This document shows positions 22,088-32,168 of a DNA stretch of 64,000 nucleotides, piece after piece. Position 1 is the stretch's first letter. Each line of letters begins with the position of its first letter. Position numbers and translations under genes: made by a program. The notes under the pieces are model-generated. The model did not search any database. It saw only the letters and a list, made by a program, of their open reading frames with translations, and had not been told where the DNA came from. The DNA is from Diploptera punctata. Its lineage: Eukaryota > Arthropoda > Insecta > Blattodea > Blaberidae. The stretch lies in NCBI GenBank assembly GCA_030220185.1, contig JASPKZ010010219.1, positions 31,161 to 95,160 on the forward strand, given 5' to 3'.

Positions 22088-23340
22088 CATGTTCTAACGT
22101 CTTCGCTACTATTGAAAATAGATTACTTATATTTATTTCCAAGATTCTTTTTTTTTTTTTTTTTCAAATTATGATCAGAAACCAATATATCTTGTCTATA
22201 AAACTGTATTCTTTGCTTTTATGAATTCTGCTGGGATCCCGCCTGAACTTAATGCAACATAGGCCTATTTTTTCTCTTGCCTGTTCAACCTCTAATGCCC
22301 ATAGCTCTGTGACTAAATCATACGCCTCAATATCATGTTCTGAAAATAAATTTAAATAGCTAATTAAAATATTTTTTCTTACTTAATACATTCATGCAAT
22401 CTGCAATAATAATTCCATTTGCATTCCTAATCATTACATTTGTTGTATTTGAAACAATTTTATATCTATGCTAATTCCCTGATAAAATTATGCGATCTTT
22501 CTATTTTTGCGTTCATTTCGAGGTCATTACTTTTCTCTCCCTTTTTACTCACTAAAAGCCTAGTGATGTTATCCAACTGTTATAAATCTAGCCTACTTAA
22601 TTTGGATCGTATTACCAAATTATTTTTGCTAGCTTTCTTTTCCGTCCAGTGTCAACATGTTCCTCATCAAACTATTTATTTCTCCCTTTTTTTCAAGTAG
22701 CCTACGGTTACTGATGGTGACAATTTTGTACCGTTGTATCTCTTATAGATTCGCACTTTCTACTTATTCGTATGTACGTTTCTTCTCAGGTAGGCTCCTT
22801 TTCATCTGAACGCTCCGATATTTCAAATCTACTCGCAATTTTGATCTGGTATTCACGTCGAAATTAATAATTTCTTACTTTTTTATATGAAACATTTCAG
22901 AGGAATTTTTACAGTTTTCGTCTTTCAAAGGAGATAACCGTTCTCTGATTTTCATCCCGAAAATATGATGATCCGAACTGCAGTCTATCTCCTAATTGGC
23001 CTAATGTCTAAGAGGGCCAATGTGCCAGGTTTCACTATTAATACATTATCTATTTGGTTTCTCATTTCACCATCTAGAGGTGTCCAAATGCAAATGCATT
23101 TATGATTATCATTATTTTGGAATGTTGTACTCTTGACAATGAAATCCTATGATCCTGCAAAGGTGAATCCATTGTTGTTTATGTCTTCATGAAGACTGAA
23201 TATTCCTATTCTTGGCTTGAATATGTCCTGCTGTTTCACTTTTTCTTTAAAATATCTTAGGAAATATAAATTTGATAACTCAAAACCTATCAACACACGT
23301 TCTAATTTTTCAGAGAACTCGCCCCTGACCATCTCATATT

Positions 23341-23636
23341 TATCTTCTGTGTGACCATGTACATATTTAAATTATAAAATAAATTTTATCTTTTATAATC
23401 ACTATTATGTCCTATTGCTAATATATAGGACAGCTGCAAGATTCCTCCATCGGATTAAAGATCCGTTCCGAATTCACACTCGCTTCACCCCTGTAGTATA
23501 GCCCAAAGACTTCCGATTCCACACTACCTTCTCCTGGTCATTTAATGTTCTGCAAAGCGACTATATCCAAGCTACATTTATGTCATTGCTTTAATGCGTA
23601 CTTTTAGTGCTTCATTACTGTATAATTTTCTAAAAT
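23341..23636. other. Unassigned, possibly flank of repeat E
   Basis: This segment is richer in G/C and contains AGGTAGTGTGGAATCGG in antisense. It is contiguous with repeat E at 23637 and may belong to a longer form of that element. I see no coding assignment. Confidence 0.3.
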
Positions 23637-23850
23637 TCCATGTTCCTAGGAACATGTCCCTGTGTATAGCCTAAGTCATTATTATTGATCTCCTGAAATA
23701 AATCCCGCACGGAGATGCGAATGAGAGACTCTTATTACCGGAAATGTTTACCTCAGTAGAACATATCTCCGCGTTTCTTGACCGTTGCATATTTAAGGCG
23801 AAATATTTTCATTCTTTCAACTAAGGTACTTCCTTTCGAAGTGGCTTCCT
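23637..23850 (-). mobile_element. Repeat E, second diverged copy
   Basis: This shares the palindromic CATGTTCCTAGGAACATG end, ACGGAGATGCGAATG-type sequence, CGCGTTTCTTGACCGTTGCAT and AAGGTACTTCCTTTCG with the copy at 1290-1572. Similarity ends near 23850. No target duplication was found. Confidence 0.55.
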
Positions 23851-24759
23851 TCCGGCACGAATGATCCATTTTGCAGCTCGCGGAGTGATTTAAAAAACGC
23901 AAACTCCCTCCACTAAAGATACCGTATTATGTAGATAATAATAATAATAGTAATAGATTATTATTGTATTATTTTAATATAAAAACCGCAAAAATACATG
24001 TATATTTACATATATAAGAACCGCAGTAATTAAGAAACATTGAAAAGAAGTTGCTTTAATGCATATAAAGATAAAATGAAATTCCATCCCAATTATTAAT
24101 ACACCTTTTAGCATCCAGTCTGTAAATATTTTCAGGAGATACAGAAATCAGGCAGGAAACTAAGTTTCCAGTTTAAAATGTACACTATATTTTGCAACAA
24201 TTTTCTAACAATAAAATTTGCAACTTGACATCTTTTTTCGTATGAATTAAAGCGGAAATGTATGGGACTATGCAGAGATTAATAGCGGAAGCTAACGTTT
24301 CGATGTATCGTAAAAACTGGCTTTTAGCAATTCGTATCAACTCCATTCAAGTTAAAAGTTCTAATTTGTCATCAATAAAGGGCATTTTTATTTCAATGTT
24401 CTCTCAATTTATTTCAATTTCCAACAATGCGTACAATAATAAAAACAACGCCACATCAACTGTTGTTGCATCGAAATAAAATACAGGATATTACTGAATT
24501 CGCATGAAGGAATGTAAAGGACGTGATGGCGGAAGAAAAAATGAGTAATATTATCCTTCATTTTAAATTGCGACAATAATATTTTCATACTCTGTGCCTG
24601 CAATCTGCAATTTTAACGACCACTGAAAATTATCTTACATTTTTGAAGTCTACAAAGTTATACGATTTTACAGTTCTCTTATAGTTTACTTACATTAAAC
24701 TTGCATGCGGAATCTATCAATTATTACACCACTGTTATTCATCTACAAGGTTGTTGCTT
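23851..24759. other. Unassigned sequence
   Basis: A short TAA run lies at 23938-23952. No frame with a recognisable product is visible; the 73-codon frame at 24258 has no features I know. Confidence 0.35.
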
Positions 24760-24905
24760 CTTTCGCAGTGCGCCTGGGAGCGATCCCCGGAGGGGATTAA
24801 GTCCTCGATAAAGTTTTTTCGATGTTTTTCCTCACCTACAAGACAAACATCAAGGAACGTTAAGGCCCAAATACCCCCCTAACTCCATCTGGTCATCATA
24901 ATAAC
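24760..24905 (+). mobile_element. SINE family D, partial
   Basis: This matches the family D unit at 57496-57697 read on its own strand: GGGAGCGATCCCCGG (tRNA-like B-box region), TTTTTCCTCACCTACAAGAC, AAGGCCCAAATA and CTGGTCATCAT at the 3' end, with a short CATAATAACAT tail. The box A part is degraded. Confidence 0.6.
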
Positions 24906-25265
24906 ATTCGCCTCGCTTTTGTGCATAAGTATTGAGTGGACTTGTGTTTTGTTTTAAATGTTCGCGTTGTTTCGCAGGTGGTCCGACATTTAGCTGATCG
25001 CTCATCCAGGTAATTCTCTCATGTCTTTCTACGGTCACACAAAATGGATATTTTTAATCTAAATTGGAAAATTATTTTCCTACCGATTGTATGGCTTTAA
25101 GATCCGGGAGGTGCGAGACGCGTAATAATATTTGTCAGGGAAAAACTTTGATAAGACTAAAATATAAATGAATTAGGGTTACAATATTATTGTATGGCAG
25201 TGATTAGCATGCTTGTATCTGGTTTCGAAATTCGTTTAAAAATCATGAGTAGGCCTTATATTCCG

Positions 25266-25329
<64 letters not shown>

Positions 25330-25689
25330 AGTAAACCTATGGGCCTCATGCCATAAATTTACGGAACTTACAAACAAAAACTCGTGCATGAAAATAAGGT
25401 ATATCTAAGAAGAATTTGTCGGAATTTTCTCGACCAGCTTTAAATTGCAGTAGTAACATGGGTTGTAAAATAAATTACCGCTACTTCCTCTCACACAGAG
25501 TAGGTTTAATTCACCACGCTCTCTAACCTACGGTACTCTTACTCCTACCACCATAGATTTGATCTCCGAAAAGCAGAAGATTTAAATTTCCTGCCATTAT
25601 TAGATATTATAATATTTTAGGATTTTTTAAAATATTTTGGATGCATTCCTAAATATATGAATTATTTTCCGCTAGTGTTATATAGAGAA
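24906..25689. other. Unassigned sequence with a GA array
   Basis: A (GA)n array of about 65 bp lies at 25266-25329, broken once by GGAGAGAC. The remainder shows no coding frame or repeat match. Confidence 0.5.
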
Positions 25690-26560
25690 TGAGGAAGGCT
25701 TACAACTCAATGGTATTAATAAGCTGTTAGTTTATGCTGATGATGTATTAATGGCCGATAGCGAGAAGATACTAAAGGACAATACGCACACACTATTGAA
25801 TAACACTAAGAAATTAGGACTGGAAGTAAATATCAATAAAACTTAAATATATGGCCCACACGTAGAAATAACATTATATAATAGAAATGGAGAGCTAATG
25901 ACAAATGAGGGAAATTTTGAGGAAGTGGCTGAATTCAAATACCTAGGAACAATAATCACAAAATAGGAATGAGATGCACAAAGAAATTAAACATAGGCTA
26001 AATTCTGGAAATGCGTGCTATTATGCATTGCAGAGACTCTTCATGTCCCAACTCCTTTCAAAAAACGTTAAACTGAAAATATATAAAACTATTATCCTAC
26101 CAGTTATATTATATGGATGCGAAACATGGACTCTTACTTTAAGGGAGGAAAGGAGATTACAAGTGTTTGAGAATAAAGTACTCAGGAAAATGTTTGGACC
26201 AATGAGAGATGAACAGACAGATGAATGGAGAAGACTGCATAACAATGAACTACATGGTCTTTATAGGAAGCCAGATATAATAAGAACGGTTAAGTCTCGT
26301 AGACTGCGATGGGCAGGACATGTTGCACGTATGGGGAATGGAAGACTTGCATGGAAGCTTCCTGTAGGAAAGCCAGAGGGAAAACGCCCAGTTGGTAAGA
26401 CCAAGAATGAGGTGGGAGAATAACATTAACTAATGATTTTAGGGAAGTAGATTATAGAGGGAATGATTGGAAAACATTAGCTCAGGATAGGGATGTATGG
26501 AGAGCTTATGTCCGTGCGGCCATGAACCTACTGGTTCGATAGTCCCATTGAGTAAGTAAG
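25690..26560 (+). mobile_element. RTE-like LINE, RT palm to 3' end
   Basis: The plus strand reads GINKLLVYADDVLMADSEKI (catalytic YADD), then LLNNTKKLGLEVNINKT. After a stop comes NEGNFEEVAEFKYLGTIITK. The open frame 25974-26423 (149 codons) then encodes HRLNSGNACYYALQRLFMSQ, VILYGCETWTLTLREERRL and VLRKMFGPMRDEQTDEWRRL, and ends GHVARMGNGRLAWKLPVGKP. After a shift the family's usual C-terminus is visible. The end is GGTTCGATAGTCCCATTGAG followed by a short AGTAAGTAAGTAG tail. It is 5'-truncated before the RT palm. This is the best-preserved copy of this family here. Confidence 0.85.
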
Positions 26561-26661
26561 TAGTGTTATATATTATAACTATAGCTATTTTAATTTATAA
26601 TTGCGAAAGTACATTAAGTTTAATCTTAGTTTATCAAACTTATAGATTCTTAAAATCTAGC

Positions 26662-26673
26662 TTACTTGGAAGA
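26662..26673. repeat. Target-site duplication, left copy
   Basis: TTACTTGGAAGA here is identical to 28829-28840 and brackets the PLE compound insertion. Confidence 0.85.
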
Positions 26674-26729
26674 ATTAATATAAAATTATAGAATATTTAC
26701 CTGAAAGGTCCGTCTCCTCAACTTAATTA

Positions 26730-28542
26730 TCATTTAACTGTAGCGCTTTCGGGACTTGTCCCATCATCGGCAGGATTCAAAACTGGTGTTTCACTGAAGA
26801 TCTGGTAGAGGGGGTTGCATGTATTTGGTTCGTTTTCGTTTATCAGGCTGTCGTTGTGAGCTGCTTTCATGATTTCCATCTCTTCGAGTACGTTTATCTT
26901 CGCTGGATTATTTTCTCTGTGCATTACTGTTAGGGTGGTTTTCAATATTTAACATGCGATGTCCTTCATGGATAACGTGTTTGGCATAGCTTGATTTACC
27001 TTCTGCGTGAATGAAGTCTCGAAAATGTTCTTTGAATCTGATGTTAAAACTCCTGTTTGTCCTTCCTATATAAAATTTGTTGCAGTCCTTACATGTCAGT
27101 TTATAAACTCCTTTGCTGTTGAAAATGTTATTTTCTTCAATGTTATTGTTTATTATGTTGTTTTATTTGTTATTGGTTCTGTATGCTATTTTTACGTTTT
27201 TTATCGGCTTTCTTTAGTGCATTGGCTAATTTTGTTGTTTCTTTTTCCTGTGTATGTAAGTGTTATCCATGTTTTCTTGTTGTTGTCAGATTCTTTTTCT
27301 AGTTTAGTTATGTTGGTTATGTTGTTTCTTCCTTTTTGTTTTTTTACGAGCTTATCTATGAATTCTTCATTATAGCCATTGGTTTTTGCCATATACTTAA
27401 TGTAGTTGAGTTCTTGGATATAATTGTCTTTGCTTAATGGGAGTTTTCAACATTCTACTGACTAAGCTATTAAATGTACTAATTTTCTGTTGTAAAAGGG
27501 TGTGTATGAATTTTGTTTATGGCCAGAGCATTGTTTGTGGGTTTCCGGTAAGATACCGCATTTCTAGTTTATTGGTTGTGTAGATTTTGTTTTTATAGAC
27601 AAAATCTAAGTAGTTTATGCTGTTGTTAACTTCTATTTCTTCGGTTGAAAGTGATTTTTCATGCATGTTGTTTAAGTCTTGTAGTATTTCTTTTTCTTTT
27701 CTGTTTTCATTTTCATATATTACTAGTACATCATCGACATATCGTGTTATTAGTTTTATGTTGAATTTGTGTATTAGTTCCTCAAAATGTTATATTTTCC
27801 AGTTCTTGTAGGAAGATTTCTGCCATTATTCCAGATGTAGGACTCCCCATCGGGATCCCGTCTTCTTGAATAAATAGTTCATTGTTAAATTGGAAGTAAT
27901 TTTGCTTTATTGTTGTTGTTATTAGTTTGTTTAACTGATTGATAGATTATCTTCAAGTTTACTGTCTGTTAGTTTTTTTTTTATTATGTTTGCTGTTTCG
28001 TTTATTGGGATATTAGTGTACAGGTTTTTTATGTCGAATGACGTCATTTTAGTATTCCTATTGATTTCTAAATGCTGTAGTTTGTCTGCTAGTTCAAATG
28101 AGTTCTTAATTGTTGTAACGATTTTTCAAGTTTGACATCATTTTTCATTTTCTGAGCGACTAATTTGGAAATTTTATAGTTAGGAGCAATTCATGCAATT
28201 AACAACTGGTCTTATGGGAATGTTGTCTTTATGGATTTTTTGGAAGGGCTTTCATTACTGGTGGTGAGGGAGTATTATTTACCCATTTGGCGTTTTTGTA
28301 TTTGTTATGTTCATTATTGGTTGTGTTGGTGATTAGAGGGCATGATTTTAGTGCTTCTTTTATTTGTCTGCTATACTTTCCTGTGGGATCTTTTTCTATT
28401 TTTTGAAATTGTTTTCTTTTATAAATTGCTTGGTTTATTGATATATTCTTCCTTTTCCATAATAACTATTGTGTTGCCCTTGTCGGCTTTTGTGTGTATT
28501 ATATTATTGTTCTTAAATTTTCTTTTTATTTTAGAATTTTAG
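26730..28542 (-). pseudogene. PLE reverse transcriptase / GIY-YIG endonuclease, frameshifted
   Basis: In order on the minus strand: a TKADKGNTIVIM segment near 28490 (PLE RT N-terminal motif), DPTGKYSRQIKEALKS, FIQEDGIPMGSPTSGIMAEI near 27870 (RT motif B), and an RYVDDV-equivalent near 27740. Then come KTNGYNEEFIDKLVKKQ near 27380, VRTATNFI and EGQTGV (the GIY-YIG core region, shifted) near 27070, and finally TLTVMHRENNPAKINVLEEM. The C-terminus ends SPESATVK. At least eight shifts or stops are present. The frame is the same as that of the cleaner copy at 39735-40598. Confidence 0.85.
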
Positions 28543-28828
28543 AATAATCCAGCGAAGATAAACGTACTCGAAGAGATGGAAATCATGAAAGCAGCTCACA
28601 ACGACAGCCTGATAAACGAAAACGAACCAAATGCATGCAACCCCCTCTACCAGATCTTCAGTGAAACACCAGTTTTGAATCCTGCCGATGATGGGACAAG
28701 TCCCGAAAGCGCTACAGTTAAATGATAATTAAGTTGAGGAGACGGACCTTTCAGGTAAATATTCTATAATTTTATATTAATTTTGAATAAACCTCAACGG
28801 AACACATCATGAATCTTATAAAAGTTGA
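28543..28828 (+). mobile_element. Inverted PLE family 2 3'-end segment
   Basis: This encodes the last ~60 codons (from NPAKINVLEEMEIMKAAH to SPESATVK) and the 3' non-coding end in the opposite direction to the main body. It includes the hammerhead-like fold at about 28684-28719. The join with the main body at 28542/28543 shows no duplicated filler. Confidence 0.85.
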
Positions 28829-28840
28829 TTACTTGGAAGA
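28829..28840. repeat. Target-site duplication, right copy
   Basis: This TTACTTGGAAGA is identical to the left copy. Read on the minus strand it is the last three sense codons plus the TAA stop of the frame at 28829-29089. Confidence 0.85.
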
Positions 28841-29089
28841 GTAACGAAGAGCTGTACGAAGGCGATACTTCTCCATGCATTCTTGGAGATAGCTAAGTGT
28901 GCACACAGCAGTAATTAGTTCAGGTTCACAATCCGGAACAGGTTTTGGCAAGATACTCGTATTATGTTCAGTAAGAAAGCGAGATATTGCAACAGCTTCC
29001 TTTCTTAGCCAATCTGGTACTGTCCATAGTGTACATCTTCCACGGTTTATTTGAAGTCCTATAAAGTCTATAGCACATTCCTCATCCAT
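28829..29089 (-). CDS. Unidentified 86-codon frame, possible terminal exon
   Basis: This frame does not look like any element in the window. It runs from MDEECAIDFIGLQINRG, through CTLWTVPDWLRKEAVAISRF and LPKPVPDCEPELITAVCTL, to YRLRTALRYSSK and stop. Codon use is varied and the composition is balanced (Trp, Cys, Pro present), unlike chance AT-rich ORFs. The bases just before the ATG read AAAATATAG, so a splice acceptor there is possible but has no pyrimidine tract. The frame may start upstream in another exon. The PLE insertion duplicated its last 12 bases, leaving the stop intact. I do not recognise the product. It could be host sequence or part of an element with no other copy here. Confidence 0.4.
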   Translation of the reverse strand: MDEECAIDFIGLQINRGRCTLWTVPDWLRKEAVAISRFLTEHNTSILPKPVPDCEPELITAVCTLSYLQECMEKYRLRTALRYSSK

Positions 29090-29273
29090 CTATATTTTTA
29101 TACGCGTTTTAGCACATTTGTAAGATGATTCTCACTACGGATTAAGAGGTAATGTGTTGATTTTACCCAGTGAATATGCTTATTCATTGCCAGTAATTGG
29201 CAATGTTAAAGGAATTGTTTACTCTTCATTATTGTAACAAAAATTAATTAGAATCTTTAAAAAATCACTATCT

Positions 29274-29440
29274 CATTGGCACTATCAAACCCAGAAATTG
29301 AAGACCTAATGGCGTAAGTCTCCAAATATCCTCATCCTACGATAATATTCTACAATCACTGTGTATAATTTCTCGTACGTAAAATAATGTTTAATGCTAT
29401 TTTTTGCCCCATTCTTGGCTTAATACCGAGCGCTTTCCTC
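29274..29440 (-). mobile_element. RTE-like LINE 3' end, decayed
   Basis: Antisense blocks TTGGCACTATCAAACCC, TAAGTCTCCAAATATCC and GCCCCATTCTTGGCTTAAT follow the order of the family 3' end at 16770-17005. Coding capacity is lost. Confidence 0.5.
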
Positions 29441-29454
29441 TAACTAACTAAATA

Positions 29455-29720
29455 ACTAACTGGTACTATCAAACCCAATGTTCATGACGGCGCTGATATA
29501 AGCTCTCCCTCATCCATTCTTGAGCCAATGTTTTCCAATCATCCCCTACATAATGTATCTCCCTCAAATCCAGATTAACATTATTCTCCCACCTTCTTCT
29601 TGGTCGACCTACTGGACGCTTTATCTCTGGTTTTCCTACAAGAAGTTTCAATGCTCCTCTTTCAATCCGCATTCGTGCTACATGTCCTGCCAATAGCGAT
29701 CTAAGAGACTTAATTATTAT
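29455..29720 (-). mobile_element. RTE-like LINE 3' fragment, open C-terminal frame
   Basis: Minus strand: MAGHVARMRIERGALKLLVG, then KPEIKRPVGRPRRRWENNV, then DWKTLAQEWMRESLYQRRHE, ending with the GTTCGATAGTACCAG-type terminus in antisense at 29462. Only the last ~75 codons remain. It abuts a plus-strand copy of the same family at 29740. Confidence 0.75.
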
Positions 29721-29739
29721 ATCTGGCTTCCCATAAAGA

Positions 29740-30090
29740 TTATGTATGAATATGAGTATTTGAGAATGTTCTTAGGAAAATGTTAGGACCAAAGAGAGAT
29801 GAACAGACAGGTTAATGGAGGAAGACTGCATAAAAATGGAAGCCAGATGTATTAAGATTAGTTAAGTCTAGTTGACTGCGATGGGACAAGACATGTGGCA
29901 CGATAGGGAATGAAAGAGGTGTGCAGAAACTCATTGTACACAAAAACCATAACAAAATATTAACCATAATTTGAAGGAGTTAAATTATACTGGGATCATT
30001 GAAAAATATAACCTCAGGTTGGGGATGTATGGGGAACATGTGTTTGCGCGGCCTTGAACCGATGGGTTCGATGGTGCCAGTGAGTTAGTT
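29740..30090 (+). mobile_element. RTE-like LINE 3' fragment, decayed
   Basis: This plus-strand copy has recognisable blocks AAAATGTTAGGACCAAAGAG, AGATGAACAGACAGG and GACTGCGATGGGACA, ending GGGTTCGATGGTGCCAGTGA and GTTAGTTA. It is in opposite orientation to the adjacent 29455-29720 copy, so the two form a tail-to-tail style pair with a short spacer. Confidence 0.65.
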
Positions 30091-31040
30091 ATATTTTATT
30101 TTTATCTTAACGCAGTTTTATTTATTTTTATTCTATTTTTAGCACACATGTTCCGGTAAGTAGTCTTCGTCAACAAATCCTGGAGAGAAAAATTCATAAT
30201 AGGTCTCTTTTAAGGGTATCGTTCTCTTAGATGCCATAAAAGCTTTTTATTTTTATCATTCATGAAACAACCTTCTCTGTAAGAAATCAATTCTAGTTCA
30301 CCTCAAAGTTGTTTTCTCGAAGACAAATTCTTTTACAGCTTCCGAGAATCCATAAAATTAAACTGAACTAAACAGAAGGGAACGATCTTGAACGTTTTTT
30401 TTTTTTTTTGTTATACGGGGTGAATCATAAATATGGGCTATACGTTTGATCCCTTTGTGCGATGAAAATATTACCATTACAGGTAACATGAAATTACCGT
30501 TGGAAAGGCAATTATCAAATTACAACAATGGAAAAAACAAACACAGTGTAGAACTTACGTCATTAGTCAAAATGGCGTTGAATATGCAACAGCAAATTAC
30601 TACTATCAACAAGGGAAGAAAGCCAAATGTTCCTGTGATTTTTATTATTTTGCTACTTTGGTAAATAGTATTAGTACCAGAGATATAAGTACTATTTAAC
30701 GATGTTTTTCAACAAGTTAGTTCAGTAAGATCACAATTAAATTATGGGCGACAAACTATCGACAAATATTGTTGTGAATCAATTTTTCACGCTTGACGTC
30801 ATTTTTTTGCTCTGTAAAAACAATGTTACGGGGTCCATGGTATTATTTTCCATCCTAAGGAAGCCATGACTGAGATATTTATGTTCTTAAAAACATTCAC
30901 TTTCCGGAATTTTGGGACGAGAATCGCGAATGCGAACCACTAATCCACCGGAACCAACTTGACATTTTATTTTTTCGCTCAGTGTCTTAGTTGTTCTAAT
31001 GTCAAAACATACTAAAATTCTGTTATTTTATTTAGATATG
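30091..31040. other. Unassigned sequence
   Basis: There is a poly-T run at 30396-30409 and a 72-codon frame at 30446 (MIPLCDENITITGNMKLPLE at its start) with no features I recognise. No match to other repeats in the window. Confidence 0.35.
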
Positions 31041-31047
31041 TCATGTC

Positions 31048-31215
31048 AACCGCTGTGGCCTCGAGGTAACATGCTGCCTTCTTCGGCAGCGAACCCGAGT
31101 TCGATGCTAGGTTGGGACAAGTTTCCAGAGAGAGGGTTTTTTCGGTTTTCTTCGCCCTGCTAGATAAAAGTGAGAACATTTCAAGGCCCAAATACTATCT
31201 GGTCATCACTATCAT
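31048..31215 (+). mobile_element. SINE family D, near full length
   Basis: The tRNA-like head reads CCGCTGTGGCCTCGAGGTAA (box A region), then GAACCCGAGTTCGATGCTAG (box B GAGTTCGATGC). The body contains TTTTTTCGGTTTTCTTCGCC and AAGGCCCAAATA and ends CTGGTCATCACTATCATC, a short (ATC)-type tail. Confidence 0.75.
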
Positions 31216-31444
31216 CAATATAATATTCACATCATAAGATTAAGTCTTCTCTGGAGATCATTACCATCAACATCGCTTTCACATCATCCAGGCAACTGCA
31301 AACCTGTTTTCCAGGCGCCCGAATCTCAGAAGTAGGATACAAGTACGCCATGAAAGGATGGAATATCAGAAATGTCACAATGACAACCTGGTGGCAATAA
31401 AATAAAAAAAATAGATCTGTCAAATTAATCAAAAAATATTTTTT

Positions 31445-31890
31445 ATTCCTAATGATTTATTTGGTTGCGAAACATGGACTCTTACTTTAAGATAGGAAAG
31501 GAGATTACGAGTATTTGACAAAGGTTTAGGATTTTTTTGCACCAAGAGAGATGAAACAGACAGGTGAATTGAGAACAACTTCATAAACAGTGAACTACAT
31601 GGTCTTTATAGGAAGCCAGATATACATAAGAACAGTTAAGTCTCATAGACTGCAATGGCAGGACATGTGGCACGAATGGGAATGAAAGGCCGTGAAGCTT
31701 CTTGTAGGAAAACAGAGGGAAAACCTCCCAGTTCTTAGACCAAGAATGAAGTGGGAGGAGAATAACATTTAACTATGATTTGAACTGATTGGAAAAAAAC
31801 AATAGCTGAGGATTGGGATGTATGAAGAGATTTATGTCCGCGCGGCCTTGGAACTTACGGGTTCGATAGTACCAGCGAGTTAGTTAGTTA
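31445..31890 (+). mobile_element. RTE-like LINE 3' fragment, decayed
   Basis: This starts with GGTTGCGAAACATGGACTCT (the GCETWTL codons). It continues through AGGAAAGGAGATTACGAGTA and AGTGAACTACATGGTCTTTA and ends GGGTTCGATAGTACCAGCGA with a GTTAGTTAGTTA tail. Small indels break the frame many times. Confidence 0.75.
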
Positions 31891-32168
31891 ATGATTTTAT
31901 TGATAGAATAAGATCACTATAATTAGTCATTAATACTTTTACGGCAGAGATAGTGAAGTAGATATGAAAGGAAGATGGCCCAGCCTAATGCAATACAACT
32001 TGAACCCCTTGTAGTTCACATACAGTAAGTTATTGAAAAATTGTTATTAATCGTTTGGAATATTTGTTCAAGCGGAGGGATGCGTCATAGCCAAGAACGT
32101 GCATTGTAATTACAGAAAAATCTGTATTGCTTAATCATTCAGAGATATACAGTCTAGCGAAAATGTTA
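31891..32168. other. Unassigned spacer
   Basis: No feature is seen between the LINE tail and the minisatellite. Confidence 0.4.

Larger units (their letters stand above)
19385..23340 (-). mobile_element. Long decayed EN-RT LINE with nested insertions
   Basis: Minus strand, from 23340 downward. Endonuclease pieces come first (a GDEKRNQID-type segment near 23050, then a SSDHHIF equivalent near 22970). The linker and RT start follow (GGIPAEFIKA near 22240). RT continues with [20 protein letters not shown] near 21510, then a TIRQVYTSKGFRNAYNS region near 21270. The catalytic area near 20410 reads LSVYADGIVSLGASDEILN. The end region near 19700-19390 reads NEGNFKEMTVFKYLGIIIT, then DRFDSGNACYFALRGL. 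It is interrupted by 20462-21025, by 21547-22087 and probably by about 19755-20270. The family is that of 25690-26560. It is thoroughly dead. Confidence 0.7.
26674..28828 (-). mobile_element. Penelope-like element family 2, compound copy with inverted 3' end
   Basis: The main body, 26674-28542, is a minus-strand PLE. 28543-28828 is a plus-strand copy of the last ~290 bp of the same element, so the insertion has matching ends facing outward. Exact 12-bp target duplications flank the whole unit (26662-26673 and 28829-28840), showing that it went in as one event. Inverted partial copies are typical of Penelope-like elements. The plus-strand 3' end carries an extra 45 bp (TTTTGAATAAACCTCAACGG onward). 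That stretch is also present at 56634-56681, so it belongs to the element. Confidence 0.9.
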
